Assembly (NCBI GenBank): GCA_044357715.1
Contig: JBIKPA010000005.1
Coordinates: forward strand, 1-41,647
Origin: IMCC26207 sp044357715
Lineage (GTDB): Bacteria > Actinomycetota > Acidimicrobiia > Acidimicrobiales > Microtrichaceae
Reading direction: 5' to 3'
DNA length: 41,647 bases
The notes below the pieces were generated by a model. It made no database searches. It was given only the letters and a program-made list of their open reading frames with translations, and had not been told where the DNA came from. The position numbers were made by a program, and so were the translations under genes. How positions within the stretch are numbered: position 1 is the stretch's first letter; every line of letters begins with the position of its first letter. This document shows positions 30,406 to 38,931 of the stretch, one piece after another.

Positions 30406-33144
30406 ATGATTCAGCAACACAACAACCCGCAGACGGAGTGGTTTCGACTTCCTGCAAATGAGGTCACCACCCTGCTCAAGGTCGACCCATTCTTTGGGCT
30501 GAGTTCACAACAAGTAGCAGAGCAGTTGGCGATTCACGGTCCCAACGAGTTAACCGAGCCACCGAGAACCCCTGCATGGAAGCGCTTCTTGGCGCAATTC
30601 CGCAACCTCATGGTGTACATCCTGATTGGTGCTGCAGTGGTCTCGGCTGCAGTTGGTGATTACAAAGACCCAATTGTGATCGGGATTGTGTTGCTCATCA
30701 ACGCAGTAATGGGGTTCATCCAAGAAAATAAGGCAGACAACGCTCTTGCAGCGCTCAAGGGAATGCTTCTGACAATTGTGCGAGTCCGCCGCAATGGGGA
30801 AGTTCAAGAGGTTCCAGCCGCAGAGTTAGTCCCAGGAGACATGGTTCTACTTGAGGCGGGCGACAGAATTCCCGCTGATGGCAGGTTCCTGATCACGGCG
30901 GCCACTGCTGTTGATGAGTCGATGTTGACTGGAGAGTCTCTCGCTGTAGACAAGCAGTCTACTGAGGTGCTGGTTGGACACGAGGGCTCGGTCGAAGTGG
31001 CCGTAGCTGATCGTCTGTGTATGGGGTACATGAACTCGACGCTGGTGCGCGGTCGAGCCGAAATGGTTGTCACAGAAATAGGCATGCAGACCCAAGTAGG
31101 CCGACTAGCAGGCTTGCTGAGCGCTGCTGAAGACAAGCCCACTCCGCTGCAAGTGCAGATCGATCAGCTTGGTAAACGCCTTGCCGGAATTGCCATTTTT
31201 GCTGTGGTTTTACTTTTTGCGATCGCTCTGTGGCAGAGCCGACCCATTAGTTCTGATGATGTGAGCGAGGCGCTCATCAACTCTGTTGCTCTTGCCGTGG
31301 CGGCAATCCCCGAGGGCTTGCCCGCTGTTGTGACCGTCACCCTTGCCATTGGTGTGAGCCGTATGGCCAAGCGCAACGCAATCGTAAAGCGCCTTGCCTC
31401 AGTCGAGACGCTGGGGTCTACCAACGTCATCTGTTCAGATAAGACCGGCACTCTGACGCTCAATCAAATGACTGCAACGCGGCTGCTCGCAGCGGGACAG
31501 CGCTACGAGATAACTGGTGTGGGCTATGAGCCCGTGGGTGAGATTTCTGCAGGCTCAGTTCAGAGCGTTCCAGCCGATATTCAACCTGCGCTTCTTGCGG
31601 GCATCCTCTGCAATGATGCTCATCTTCGGCCCGAAGATGGGCGCACCCAACTCGTTGGAGACCCAACCGAGGGCGCACTACTGGTTTTGGCTGCCAAAGG
31701 CGGGCTTGATCCTGAAGGCCTGCGGGAGGAGTTTGCACGAGTTGAGGAGGTGCCTTTTGACTCAAGTACCAAGTTTATGGCCACCCTGCATCCGCATGGA
31801 GAGGATCGAAACAAGTCTCTACTAGTAGTCAAAGGCGCACCCGATGTGGTGATTGCTCGCTGCGCTACTTCTTCGGTTCTTGACAGCGAAACGACAATCA
31901 CTGATCAGGCTCGAGCAGAGCTTTTGGAACTCAATAACTCCCTCGGTTCCGAAGGCTTGCGGGTGCTTGCCCTTGCAACGCTTGAATTGCCGGTTGCTCC
32001 AGGAGACTATGAAGGCGACCTTGCCGCCGAGGTTTCTGAGTTGCACCTAGTTGGCCTAGTGGGAATTCTTGACCCGCCTCGGCCCGAGGCAATTGCAGCA
32101 GTTTCCGAATGTGCAACTGCTGGCATCCAGGTGAAGATGATTACTGGTGATCATGCTTCAACTGCAGGTGCCATTGCAGACGTACTCGGAATTAAAGGTC
32201 GGGTGGTCACCGGGGCTGAGCTTGATCGAATCTCTGACGAAGATCTGCCCGTACAGATTTCAGAGATAGGTGTTTGTGCTCGGGTGTCGCCCGAACACAA
32301 AGTTCGAGTGGTTAAAGCACTGCAGGCAACCGGCAACATCGTTGCCATGACTGGTGATGGGGTGAATGATGCCGCATCACTCAAAGAGGCCGAGATCGGT
32401 GTGGCCATGGGAATTACCGGTACCGAAGTCACCAAAGAAGCTGGCGACATGGTGCTCACTGATGACAACTTTGCAACCATTGTTCATGCAGTCGAAGGCG
32501 GCCGCGCAATCTATGAGAACATCTTGACCTTTGTGCGCTTTCAGCTCACCACCAATATCTCGGCCATTTTTGTTATTTTGCTTGCGCAGGTATCAGGTAT
32601 CGGTGCCTTGTTCAACGCTATTCAGATTCTCTTTGTCAACATCATCGCCGATGGTCCACCGGCAATCGCTCTGGGCGTAGACCCTCCCAAGCCAGACATC
32701 ATGAAGCGCAACCCTCGTGCCCGAGACGAGGTCATTCTTAACCGGGCGAGGTTGGGTCGGATTGTTTTTTCGGCAGCGGTGATTACCGCTGGGACGCTTG
32801 GCCTGTACCTGCGTTTTGAAAGCAAGAGCCCTGAGCAAGCTGTGACGATGGCTTTTACTGCCTTTGTCTTCTTTCAACTTGTAAATTCGTTCTGCGTGCG
32901 CAGCGGCCACGACACGGTGTTTTCTCGTTACAGCCTGACGAACCGCCCCTTGCTCTATGCGCTCGGCGGGGTACTCGTGATGCAGATCATGGTGGTGCAA
33001 CTGCCCTTCCTGCAGGGAGTCTTCGAGACGGTGCCGCTGAGTCTTCAGGAGTGGGGCTGGGTGCTCGTTACTCCGCTGCTACTTCTGATTGTGGAAGAGG
33101 CTCGCAAAGCGATCTGGCGAGCCAAGCAGTCCCGGCAGGTCTAG
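30406..33144 (+). CDS. P-type (P2A) cation-transporting ATPase, probable Mn2+/Ca2+ exporter
   Basis: 912 residues. Seen: N-terminal cation-ATPase domain (about 10-80), the actuator TGES (175-178), M4 IPEGLP (301-306), phosphorylation site SDKTGTLT with Asp345, KGAPD in the nucleotide domain, MTGDGVNDAASLK (about 648-660), and M6 NIIADGPPAIALG with Asn745 and Asp749. M5 (TTNISAIFVILLAQVSG) lacks the Glu that forms calcium site I in SERCA, so the pump is PMR1-like with one ion site, which in that family carries Ca2+ or Mn2+. The Mn2+ riboswitch directly upstream makes Mn2+ export the preferred role (inference). GGAGAGG, 5 nt before the ATG, is the controlled site. Confidence 0.97.
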   Translation: MIQQHNNPQTEWFRLPANEVTTLLKVDPFFGLSSQQVAEQLAIHGPNELTEPPRTPAWKRFLAQFRNLMVYILIGAAVVSAAVGDYKDPIVIGIVLLINAVMGFIQENKADNALAALKGMLLTIVRVRRNGEVQEVPAAELVPGDMVLLEAGDRIPADGRFLITAATAVDESMLTGESLAVDKQSTEVLVGHEGSVEVAVADRLCMGYMNSTLVRGRAEMVVTEIGMQTQVGRLAGLLSAAEDKPTPLQVQIDQLGKRLAGIAIFAVVLLFAIALWQSRPISSDDVSEALINSVALAVAAIPEGLPAVVTVTLAIGVSRMAKRNAIVKRLASVETLGSTNVICSDKTGTLTLNQMTATRLLAAGQRYEITGVGYEPVGEISAGSVQSVPADIQPALLAGILCNDAHLRPEDGRTQLVGDPTEGALLVLAAKGGLDPEGLREEFARVEEVPFDSSTKFMATLHPHGEDRNKSLLVVKGAPDVVIARCATSSVLDSETTITDQARAELLELNNSLGSEGLRVLALATLELPVAPGDYEGDLAAEVSELHLVGLVGILDPPRPEAIAAVSECATAGIQVKMITGDHASTAGAIADVLGIKGRVVTGAELDRISDEDLPVQISEIGVCARVSPEHKVRVVKALQATGNIVAMTGDGVNDAASLKEAEIGVAMGITGTEVTKEAGDMVLTDDNFATIVHAVEGGRAIYENILTFVRFQLTTNISAIFVILLAQVSGIGALFNAIQILFVNIIADGPPAIALGVDPPKPDIMKRNPRARDEVILNRARLGRIVFSAAVITAGTLGLYLRFESKSPEQAVTMAFTAFVFFQLVNSFCVRSGHDTVFSRYSLTNRPLLYALGGVLVMQIMVVQLPFLQGVFETVPLSLQEWGWVLVTPLLLLIVEEARKAIWRAKQSRQV

Positions 33145-33228
33145 CTGGCTCAACAGCCTGTAGAAACAGCAACGAGAGCTAGCCTGTAGGGTCCCGGTCA
33201 CCTTTCCTGTGAGCCGAGGAGCAGTCAG

Positions 33229-34326
33229 ATGCGTGCAGCTTTATTTACCCAAGTGGGTGTTCCACTAACGGTTGTTCACGATGTGCAACTTGATCCTCCG
33301 CGTGCTGGTGAAGTGCGGGTTCGGGTCGTGGCTTGCGGGGTCTGTCATTCGGACTTGAGTGTGGTCTCGGGCACGTTCCCAGCTATGGGGCCGACGGTGC
33401 TCGGCCATGAGGCTGCCGGAGTTGTTCTAGAGCTCGGTGAAGGGGTGACCTCGCTGCAGGTTGGGGATCATGTGATCCTGACCCCGAACGCGGCCTGCGG
33501 CACATGTGCCTACTGCATCAAGGGCCTGCAGAGTGTGTGCGCAAGTTCCATGGTTATCGCCACTTCAATGCTGCCCGACGGAACATCAAGATTGTCTCGA
33601 AACGGAGAGACTGTGTTTCACGGACTTGGCGTAGCCGCTTGGGCAGATGAGATTGTGGTCGATGCCAATGGGGCAATCCGCATTGATGATGACCTTCCCC
33701 TCGACGTTGCCTGCGTGATTGGCTGCGCTGTGCAAACCGGTGTGGGCGCGGCCGTGAACACTGCCGATATTGAGCCGGGAGATTCAGTACTCGTTCTTGG
33801 TGCAGGGGGAGTAGGCATCTGCATCGTGCAGGGCGCAGCAATTGCTGGTGCTGCACAGATCATTGTTTCTGATCCCTCTGAGTCTCGGAGGGAACAAGCC
33901 ATGAAATTTGGCGCCACACACGTTATTGACCCCACTCAGCAAGATGTTGTTGCCGTAACCATGAGTCTGACCGGGGTTGGTGCCGATGTTTCCTTTGAGG
34001 CCGTCGGCTCGGCGGCACTCGTCGAGGTGGGCATTGCCGCAGTCCGCAGCGGCGGCACCACAGTGATGGTGGGCGCAGCCCCAGTTGATCAGACAGTGGC
34101 GTTGAGCCCGGTCATGGCTATGTTCTCTGAGAAAAAACTGGTGGGATCGCTGCTTGGGTCCTGCTGGGGCCCGCGAGATATTCCACGGCTTGTTGCACTT
34201 TGGCGGGCCGGAAAGCTTGATCTGGAATCGATGGTGACTTCTCGCCGCCCGCTCGAAGAGGTGAACGAGGCCTTAGCCGACCTTGAGGCCGGCAACGGCT
34301 TGCGCACCGTGCTCATGATCAGTTGA
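33229..34326 (+). CDS. Zinc-dependent alcohol dehydrogenase
   Basis: 365 residues of the medium-chain dehydrogenase family. Catalytic zinc ligands: Cys39 in CGVCHSDL, His60 with Glu61 in GHEAAGVV, and the Cys in VIGCAVQTG. Structural zinc: Cys90, 93, 96 and 104 in CGTCAYCIKGLQSVC. The NAD(H)-binding Rossmann fold begins at VLVLGAGGVGICIVQGAAIAGA, followed by IVSDPSESRREQAMKFGATHVID, whose Asp after the second strand points to NAD+ rather than NADP+. The overall length and zinc pattern fit class III-like/S-(hydroxymethyl)-thiol or aryl-alcohol dehydrogenases, but the substrate is open. GAGGAG upstream supports ATG 33229. The TGA stop lies inside the first of three 16-bp tandem repeats. Confidence 0.95.
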   Translation: MRAALFTQVGVPLTVVHDVQLDPPRAGEVRVRVVACGVCHSDLSVVSGTFPAMGPTVLGHEAAGVVLELGEGVTSLQVGDHVILTPNAACGTCAYCIKGLQSVCASSMVIATSMLPDGTSRLSRNGETVFHGLGVAAWADEIVVDANGAIRIDDDLPLDVACVIGCAVQTGVGAAVNTADIEPGDSVLVLGAGGVGICIVQGAAIAGAAQIIVSDPSESRREQAMKFGATHVIDPTQQDVVAVTMSLTGVGADVSFEAVGSAALVEVGIAAVRSGGTTVMVGAAPVDQTVALSPVMAMFSEKKLVGSLLGSCWGPRDIPRLVALWRAGKLDLESMVTSRRPLEEVNEALADLEAGNGLRTVLMIS

Positions 34327-34378
34327 GCAGGTCTCGGGTTGAGCAGGTCTCGGGTTGAGCAGGTCTCGGGTTGAGAAG
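34323..34378. repeat. 3.5 tandem copies of a 16-bp repeat
   Basis: TTGAGCAGGTCTCGGG occurs perfectly at 34323-34338, 34339-34354 and 34355-34370, followed by a partial TTGAGAAG copy (34371-34378). The alcohol dehydrogenase stop codon TGA (34324-34326) is in the first copy. The block lies between convergent genes and contains no U-tract or strong hairpin. It is a perfect, therefore recent, tandem expansion. Confidence 0.95.
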
Positions 34379-34387
34379 AGCCTGAAC

Positions 34388-34891
34388 TTAGGCGAGGGCT
34401 GACTCGATTGCTGCAACAATCGTTGGATCATCAGGCGCCACTGTTGGCGCAAATCTTGCGATTACTTCGCCGTCAGCGGAGATGAGGAACTTCTCGAAGT
34501 TCCACTGGATGTCTCCGTCGCGGCCCTCGGCATCGGCTACTTGGGTGAGTTCTGCATAGAGGGGGTGCCGAGCATCGCCGTTTACCTCAATCTTTTCAGT
34601 AAGCGGAAAGCTCACTCCGTACTCGGTTGAGCAGAAGGTCTGGATCTCTTCTGCCGAACCTGGTTCTTGTTCCATGAACTGATTGCAGGGCACTCCCAAC
34701 ACGGTAAAGCCTTGGCCCCCATAGGCCACCTGTAGTTCTTCAAGTTGTGTGTACTGCGGAGTAAGGCCGCATTTCGAGGCAACGTTGACGACAAGGGTTA
34801 CTTTGCCGTCTAAGCCAGCAAGCACTCCCGGAGTTCCGTCAAGGGCGGCAAGGTCGTTTTGGTAAAGAGAGTCATTTTGGTTCAGAGACAT
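34388..34891 (-). CDS. Glutathione peroxidase-like thiol peroxidase (Cys type)
   Basis: 167 residues. It reduces peroxides with a thiol donor. Seen: LVVNVASKCGLTPQY with peroxidatic Cys41 (Cys, not selenocysteine), GVPCNQFMEQEPGS with Gln75, and WNFEKFL with Trp130-Asn131, which complete the Cys-Gln-Trp-Asn tetrad. Cys87 in IQTFCSTEYGVSFP lies where the resolving Cys of thioredoxin-dependent GPx proteins sits, so thioredoxin is the likelier reductant; actinobacteria generally lack glutathione (family knowledge). No ribosome binding site is obvious before 34891. It is convergent with the alcohol dehydrogenase and divergent from the Dsb pair. Confidence 0.96.
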   Translation of the reverse strand: MSLNQNDSLYQNDLAALDGTPGVLAGLDGKVTLVVNVASKCGLTPQYTQLEELQVAYGGQGFTVLGVPCNQFMEQEPGSAEEIQTFCSTEYGVSFPLTEKIEVNGDARHPLYAELTQVADAEGRDGDIQWNFEKFLISADGEVIARFAPTVAPDDPTIVAAIESALA

Positions 34892-34991
34892 ATTGAGTTT
34901 CTACTAGATCATGAGGTCGCAAAGAAACCGCTCAGCTAGTTCATTGGAAGTTGCCCACTGAAGCGCAGTCGCAGGTACAGTCAGTCAGGCT

Positions 34992-35579
34992 ATGGACGTA
35001 GATACGGTCACTCTTTTTCTTGCACTTATGGCGGTGCTTGGAATTGCGTTTCTTTTGCTCTGTTTGGCCTTCTTTGTCGTCGCTGTCATTCATGGGTCCC
35101 GCACAGAATCCAAGCGCCCTACTCTGCCAGCCTCGATGGTTTCGCTTCGAAATGGTTTAGGCCAAGTTGCGCTTCCCCTAGCTTTTGCTGTGGCGCTCAC
35201 TTGCATGGTGGGCAGTCTCTACCTTTCCGATATTGCAAAGTTCCCTCCGTGCAAGCTGTGTTGGTATCAGCGCATCGCGATGTACCCGCAGGTACTGATT
35301 CTTGGCATCGCAGCCTTACGCAAAGACGTGTTGATTAAGTGGTATTCGGTGCCGCTGGCGCTGATTGGATTGGGCATCTCGATTTACCATTACTTAGTCG
35401 AACGATTCCCATCCACTGTTACCTTTTCTTGTACCGACGACGTTCCTTGCTCAACAGTGTGGGTTTGGAAATTTCACTTCTTATCAATTCCCGCAATGGC
35501 CGGCATCGGATTTGCACTGATCGTGGTGCTCACTCTGCTTGCTAGCAGGACTCCAAACAGCGAAACTGAGGAACTATGA
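34992..35579 (+). CDS. dsbB: DsbB-like disulfide bond formation protein
   Basis: 195 residues. DsbB re-oxidises its periplasmic or extracytoplasmic partner and passes electrons to quinone. Seen: CKLCWYQRIAMYPQVLILG with the Cys87-x-x-Cys90 pair, Cys147 and Cys153 in FSCTDDVPCSTVWVW (the second loop pair), and GIGFALIVVLTLL as the last helix. Hydrophobic segments at about 8-34, 58-78, 97-108, 118-135 and 166-184 suggest five helices; the first is an extra one compared with the four of E. coli DsbB. The stop overlaps the next start as ATGA, so this gene and the thioredoxin-fold gene form one unit, presumably a redox pair. Confidence 0.95.
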   Translation: MDVDTVTLFLALMAVLGIAFLLLCLAFFVVAVIHGSRTESKRPTLPASMVSLRNGLGQVALPLAFAVALTCMVGSLYLSDIAKFPPCKLCWYQRIAMYPQVLILGIAALRKDVLIKWYSVPLALIGLGISIYHYLVERFPSTVTFSCTDDVPCSTVWVWKFHFLSIPAMAGIGFALIVVLTLLASRTPNSETEEL

Positions 35580-36334
35580 ACGATCAGAAGCATGAGGGCG
35601 CAGACCCCTACGCAAACCTCTCGAATCGAACCACGGGCAACCGACCCAAAACTGGCCTGATGATTGTGGGGGCAACTCTTGCCGTGGTGATTGTGCTCGG
35701 AGCCGTAGCGTTCTTCGTTACTCGCAGCGAGAACAACTCAGATAAAGCAGCAATCTCGGCAGATACCGGAGCGCAAGCTGCACAGAATGCAAAGCAGGAA
35801 CAAGCCTCGGTCACAGTTATCGGCGAGCCGTTAGCCGCTTACCCGCAAACAAGTTCCATGGTTGCTCCTCCTGCAGAGGACCCAGCAGTGGGACAAACCC
35901 CACCAGTTCTTGAAGGGTTCAGTTTTGATGGCAAGCCGGTCAAGATCGATCCCGCCGATGGCCGGGCCAAGGTTGTGATCTTCGTGGCGCACTGGTGCCC
36001 ACATTGCCAAGCAGAGGTTCCGTTGATCCAGAAATGGATCGACGAGGGCAACCAGCCAGAAAACGTCGATTTTTATGGCGTGAGTACGTCAGTGAAAAGA
36101 GATCAGCCGAACTACCCGCCCTCAAAATGGATTATCAAAGAGGGTTTCACTCCACAGGTGATGCTTGATAACCCTTCTGGTACTGCAGCCCAGGCGTATG
36201 CACTACCTGGTTTTCCTTACTTTGTAATGATGGATTCTTCTGGCAAAGTCACTCAGCGTGCCTCGGGCGAGGTTCCGATTGATCAGTTCGGCACACTCGT
36301 TACAGCGCTCGGTTCTCAGACTCCAACCTCGTAA
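35576..36334 (+). CDS. Membrane-anchored thioredoxin-fold (TlpA/DsbA-like) protein
   Basis: 252 residues. A cytoplasmic N-terminus is followed by one membrane helix (about 28-48), a flexible linker, and a thioredoxin-like domain (about 105-250) facing out. The active site is VVIFVAHWCPHCQAEVPLIQKW with Cys141-Pro-His-Cys144, the CPHC type found in DsbA. The cis-Pro segment GFPYFVMMDSSGKV is present. It overlaps dsbB by 4 nt, and DsbB is the usual oxidase of DsbA, so it is best read as the oxidant of exported proteins rather than a reductant. A short perfect hairpin lies just after the stop. Confidence 0.94.
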   Translation: MNDQKHEGADPYANLSNRTTGNRPKTGLMIVGATLAVVIVLGAVAFFVTRSENNSDKAAISADTGAQAAQNAKQEQASVTVIGEPLAAYPQTSSMVAPPAEDPAVGQTPPVLEGFSFDGKPVKIDPADGRAKVVIFVAHWCPHCQAEVPLIQKWIDEGNQPENVDFYGVSTSVKRDQPNYPPSKWIIKEGFTPQVMLDNPSGTAAQAYALPGFPYFVMMDSSGKVTQRASGEVPIDQFGTLVTALGSQTPTS

Positions 36335-36351
36335 CCGAATCCCTGATTCGG
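36335..36351. other. Short perfect hairpin after the Dsb pair
   Basis: CCGAATC (36335-36341) and GATTCGG (36345-36351) pair perfectly around a 3-nt loop, beginning immediately after the TAA stop. No U-run follows, so a terminator role is weak; it may stabilise the mRNA end. Confidence 0.35.
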
Positions 36352-36399
36352 CCCCATCATGAAGTCCGTTGTTACGTTGGCCGGGTCAGGGGCTTGTGA

Positions 36400-37371
36400 C
36401 TACGAACTCAGACAAGCTTTCCCGATGAGCCGACGTTCAAGAAGGTCTCGTAGCGCTGTGCCTACCTCTGATAAGGGGTAGGACTGAGGCTCAACGGGGG
36501 TGATTGAGCCATCCTCTACTGCTGCAATCACCTCGCCAAGTAGTGCAGCGTTCTCAGCCGGATTCGCCATCGCCCAAGCACCCCAGTCAACCCCGATGAC
36601 CTGCCGGTTGCGAAGCAGAATTTGATTTGCTGGTAAAGAGGGAATGACGCCAGAAGCAAAGCCGATGACAAGGTAGCGGCCGTTATTGCCGAGCGACCGC
36701 AAGGCATGCTCTGCAATCGGCCCACCTACGGGGTCAATCACAACGTCTGCACCGCCCTCAGTTAGCTCTCGAATTCGGGATTTGATGTCTTCGGTTGAAG
36801 AGTCGATGACCCCATGAGCGCCTCGCTCAATACACAGGCGAAGCTTCTCGCTAGTAGATGCCACGGCTATCACTTTGGCTCCATGAGCCCGGGCCACGTC
36901 AATCATTGCTAGCCCCACACCGCCTGCTGCTCCAAGCACCACGACCCATTCCTCGGGATGCACCGTGGTGCGTTGAGTCAGCGAGTACCAAGCTGTTGCG
37001 TAGCTCTGAGTCATCGTGGCGGCCTGAGCGAAGCTCAGCCGGTCAGGGATGGGAATGAGCTGTGATGGGCTGAGTACCACCTCGTCGGCAAATCCGCCGA
37101 GCCCAATCGAGGCAAACACCCGATCTCCAATGCTGAACCCATGCACATGCTCGCCAACTTCAGTAATTTCACCGGCGACCTCGGACCCGGGAACAAAAGG
37201 CAACTGTGGGCGAATCTGGTACTTGCCCTGCACAAACAGTGCATCCACATAGTTGAGCCCACTTGCCCAAATGTGCACCCTGACCTGTTCAGGGGAACAA
37301 AAAGGGGTGTCAACTTGTTCAAGAACAAGGGATTCGGGCTCGCCTAGTTCTCGACACATCACAGCACGCAT
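36400..37371 (-). CDS. Quinone oxidoreductase-type medium-chain dehydrogenase
   Basis: 323 residues from ATG 37371 (GTG one codon earlier is also possible). Seen: MRAVMCRELGEPESLVLEQVDTP, VHIWASGLNYVDALFVQGKY, VPGSEVAGEITEVGEHV, and the NADP(H)-binding VVLGAAGGVGLAMIDVARAHGAKVIAVASTSEKLRLC. No zinc-ligand cysteines are present, so this is the zinc-free QOR/zeta-crystallin branch, which reduces quinones or alpha,beta-unsaturated carbonyls. The closing segment (LRDLLERRLIGKACL) is standard. No strong ribosome binding site is seen. Its start is divergent from the FAD oxidase, with only 26 bases between the two starts. Confidence 0.95.
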   Translation of the reverse strand: MRAVMCRELGEPESLVLEQVDTPFCSPEQVRVHIWASGLNYVDALFVQGKYQIRPQLPFVPGSEVAGEITEVGEHVHGFSIGDRVFASIGLGGFADEVVLSPSQLIPIPDRLSFAQAATMTQSYATAWYSLTQRTTVHPEEWVVVLGAAGGVGLAMIDVARAHGAKVIAVASTSEKLRLCIERGAHGVIDSSTEDIKSRIRELTEGGADVVIDPVGGPIAEHALRSLGNNGRYLVIGFASGVIPSLPANQILLRNRQVIGVDWGAWAMANPAENAALLGEVIAAVEDGSITPVEPQSYPLSEVGTALRDLLERRLIGKACLSS

Positions 37372-37397
37372 CACATGAGCTTAGGCTGGTAGTACTC

Positions 37398-38822
37398 ATG
37401 AACAATGTGACGGAACTCGCTCGAAACGCATTGCAACCCTCGCAGGGCTCGGTGCTGTGGCTAGATAGCGCAGACCGGCCCCAACAAACCCAGACCCGTT
37501 GCGAGCAAACTCAAGCCGATCTTGTTGTCGTTGGGGCTGGGTTTACCGGGCTTTGGGCGGCGTTGCAGGCTAAAGAGGATGACCCTCTTCTTGATGTCGT
37601 CCTGATCGACTCCGGCCGAATCGGCGAGCAGGCCTCGGGCCGAAACGGCGGGTTTTTGTCGGCCACGCTGACCCATGGCCTAGTCAACGGGGTGGCAAGG
37701 TTCCCGAAGCAAATCAATGAGCTCGTTCGGCTTGGGCAAGAGAACCTAGATGGTCTCGTTGCAAGCCTCGATAAGCACGGCATCGATGCCGGTTTAGAGA
37801 TGACGGGCAACCTCATTGTGGCGAATGCTGATTGGCAAGTTGCGGGCATCGCAGAGTTTGTGCGCCTGCTCAACGAGCACGGTGAGCAGGCTGAACTGCT
37901 TGGCGCTGAACAAACCCAAGCGGCGCTGCACTCGCCAACTTATGTAGCGGCGGCCCAAGTCAGCTCAGGGGAGGGGCTGATCGATCCGGCTCGCCTGACC
38001 TGGGGTCTTGCCGATGCCTGTCGCCGCTTGGGAGTCGAAATCTACGAGGACACCAAAATGTTGAGTCTGAAACGCAGCGGCGCAGGTGTTTCGCTCACCA
38101 TTCAGACTGCTGATGCGCCTAGCGTAGAGATCCGAGCGGGGGCAGTACTTCTTGGCACTGGAGCGTTCTCAAGCCCCCTCAAGGCTGTTAACCGTCGGGT
38201 GGTACCCGTGTATGACTATGTGCTTGCTACCGAGCCGCTGAGTGAGGATCAGATGGACTCCATTGGGTGGCGGGGCCGCCAAGGCGTTGCTGACAGTGCA
38301 AATCAATTCCATTACTACCGCCTCACTCAAGACAACCGAATTCTGTGGGGCGGATATGACGCCGTGTTTTACAACTGGGGCAAAATAGACCCGAAACTTG
38401 ATCAATGCCCGGAGTCACACCAGACCTTGGCCGAGCATTTCTTCACAACCTTTCCCCAGCTTGAAGGACTGCATTTCACTCATCGTTGGGGTGGAGTTAT
38501 CGATACCTCAACGCGTTTCTCTGTGGGCTTTGGAACAGCCCTTGATGGTCGGGTGGCATATGCGGTTGGTTACACAGGCCTTGGGGTTGGTGCTACTCGA
38601 TTTGGGGCTCGGGTCTGCTTGGACTTGTTGTATCGACCCGATTCCGAACTGCTCAAGCTGGATCTAGTCAGAAAGAAAATGCTGTCCTTCCCTCCCGAGC
38701 CACTCCGCACGGCCGGAATCCAGTACACGCGGCGAGCAATCGCCAAAGCTGATGCCCAAGAAGGCCGTCGGGGCGGTTGGTTGCGAACCCTTGATGCCCT
38801 AGGTCTTGGATTTGATAGCTAG
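37398..38822 (+). CDS. FAD-dependent amine/amino-acid oxidase (DAO family)
   Basis: 474 residues. Seen: the FAD dinucleotide fold DLVVVGAGFTGLWAALQAK with the GxGxxG pattern, DVVLIDSGRIGEQASGRNGGFLSATLTHG (second FAD contact, typical of gamma-glutamylputrescine oxidase and sarcosine/glycine oxidase relatives), VLLGTGAFSSPLKAVNRRVVPVYDYV, FHYYRLTQDNRILWGGYDAVFYNWGKID and the C-terminal YAVGYTGLGVGATRFGARVCLDLL. This is a DAO-family oxidase of amino acids or polyamine derivatives; the substrate is undetermined. The start ATG has no ribosome binding site, so a leaderless transcript is possible. The 103 bases after its stop hold nothing recognisable before the lyase gene. Confidence 0.94.
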   Translation: MNNVTELARNALQPSQGSVLWLDSADRPQQTQTRCEQTQADLVVVGAGFTGLWAALQAKEDDPLLDVVLIDSGRIGEQASGRNGGFLSATLTHGLVNGVARFPKQINELVRLGQENLDGLVASLDKHGIDAGLEMTGNLIVANADWQVAGIAEFVRLLNEHGEQAELLGAEQTQAALHSPTYVAAAQVSSGEGLIDPARLTWGLADACRRLGVEIYEDTKMLSLKRSGAGVSLTIQTADAPSVEIRAGAVLLGTGAFSSPLKAVNRRVVPVYDYVLATEPLSEDQMDSIGWRGRQGVADSANQFHYYRLTQDNRILWGGYDAVFYNWGKIDPKLDQCPESHQTLAEHFFTTFPQLEGLHFTHRWGGVIDTSTRFSVGFGTALDGRVAYAVGYTGLGVGATRFGARVCLDLLYRPDSELLKLDLVRKKMLSFPPEPLRTAGIQYTRRAIAKADAQEGRRGGWLRTLDALGLGFDS

Positions 38823-38931
38823 GGCCCAGCAAACTGCATCGGCTCAGCGAATTGCTCACCATTGCTCTTGCTCCGTAACGTCAGTGTGTTCTGCTTTGTC
38901 AGTTCGGCCATTCGCTTCTTAGGAGATGATC

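Noticed and set aside
34323..34378. CRISPR array or transposon end
   Set aside because: Units are directly adjacent without spacers, only 16 bp long, and there is no cas gene or transposase nearby.
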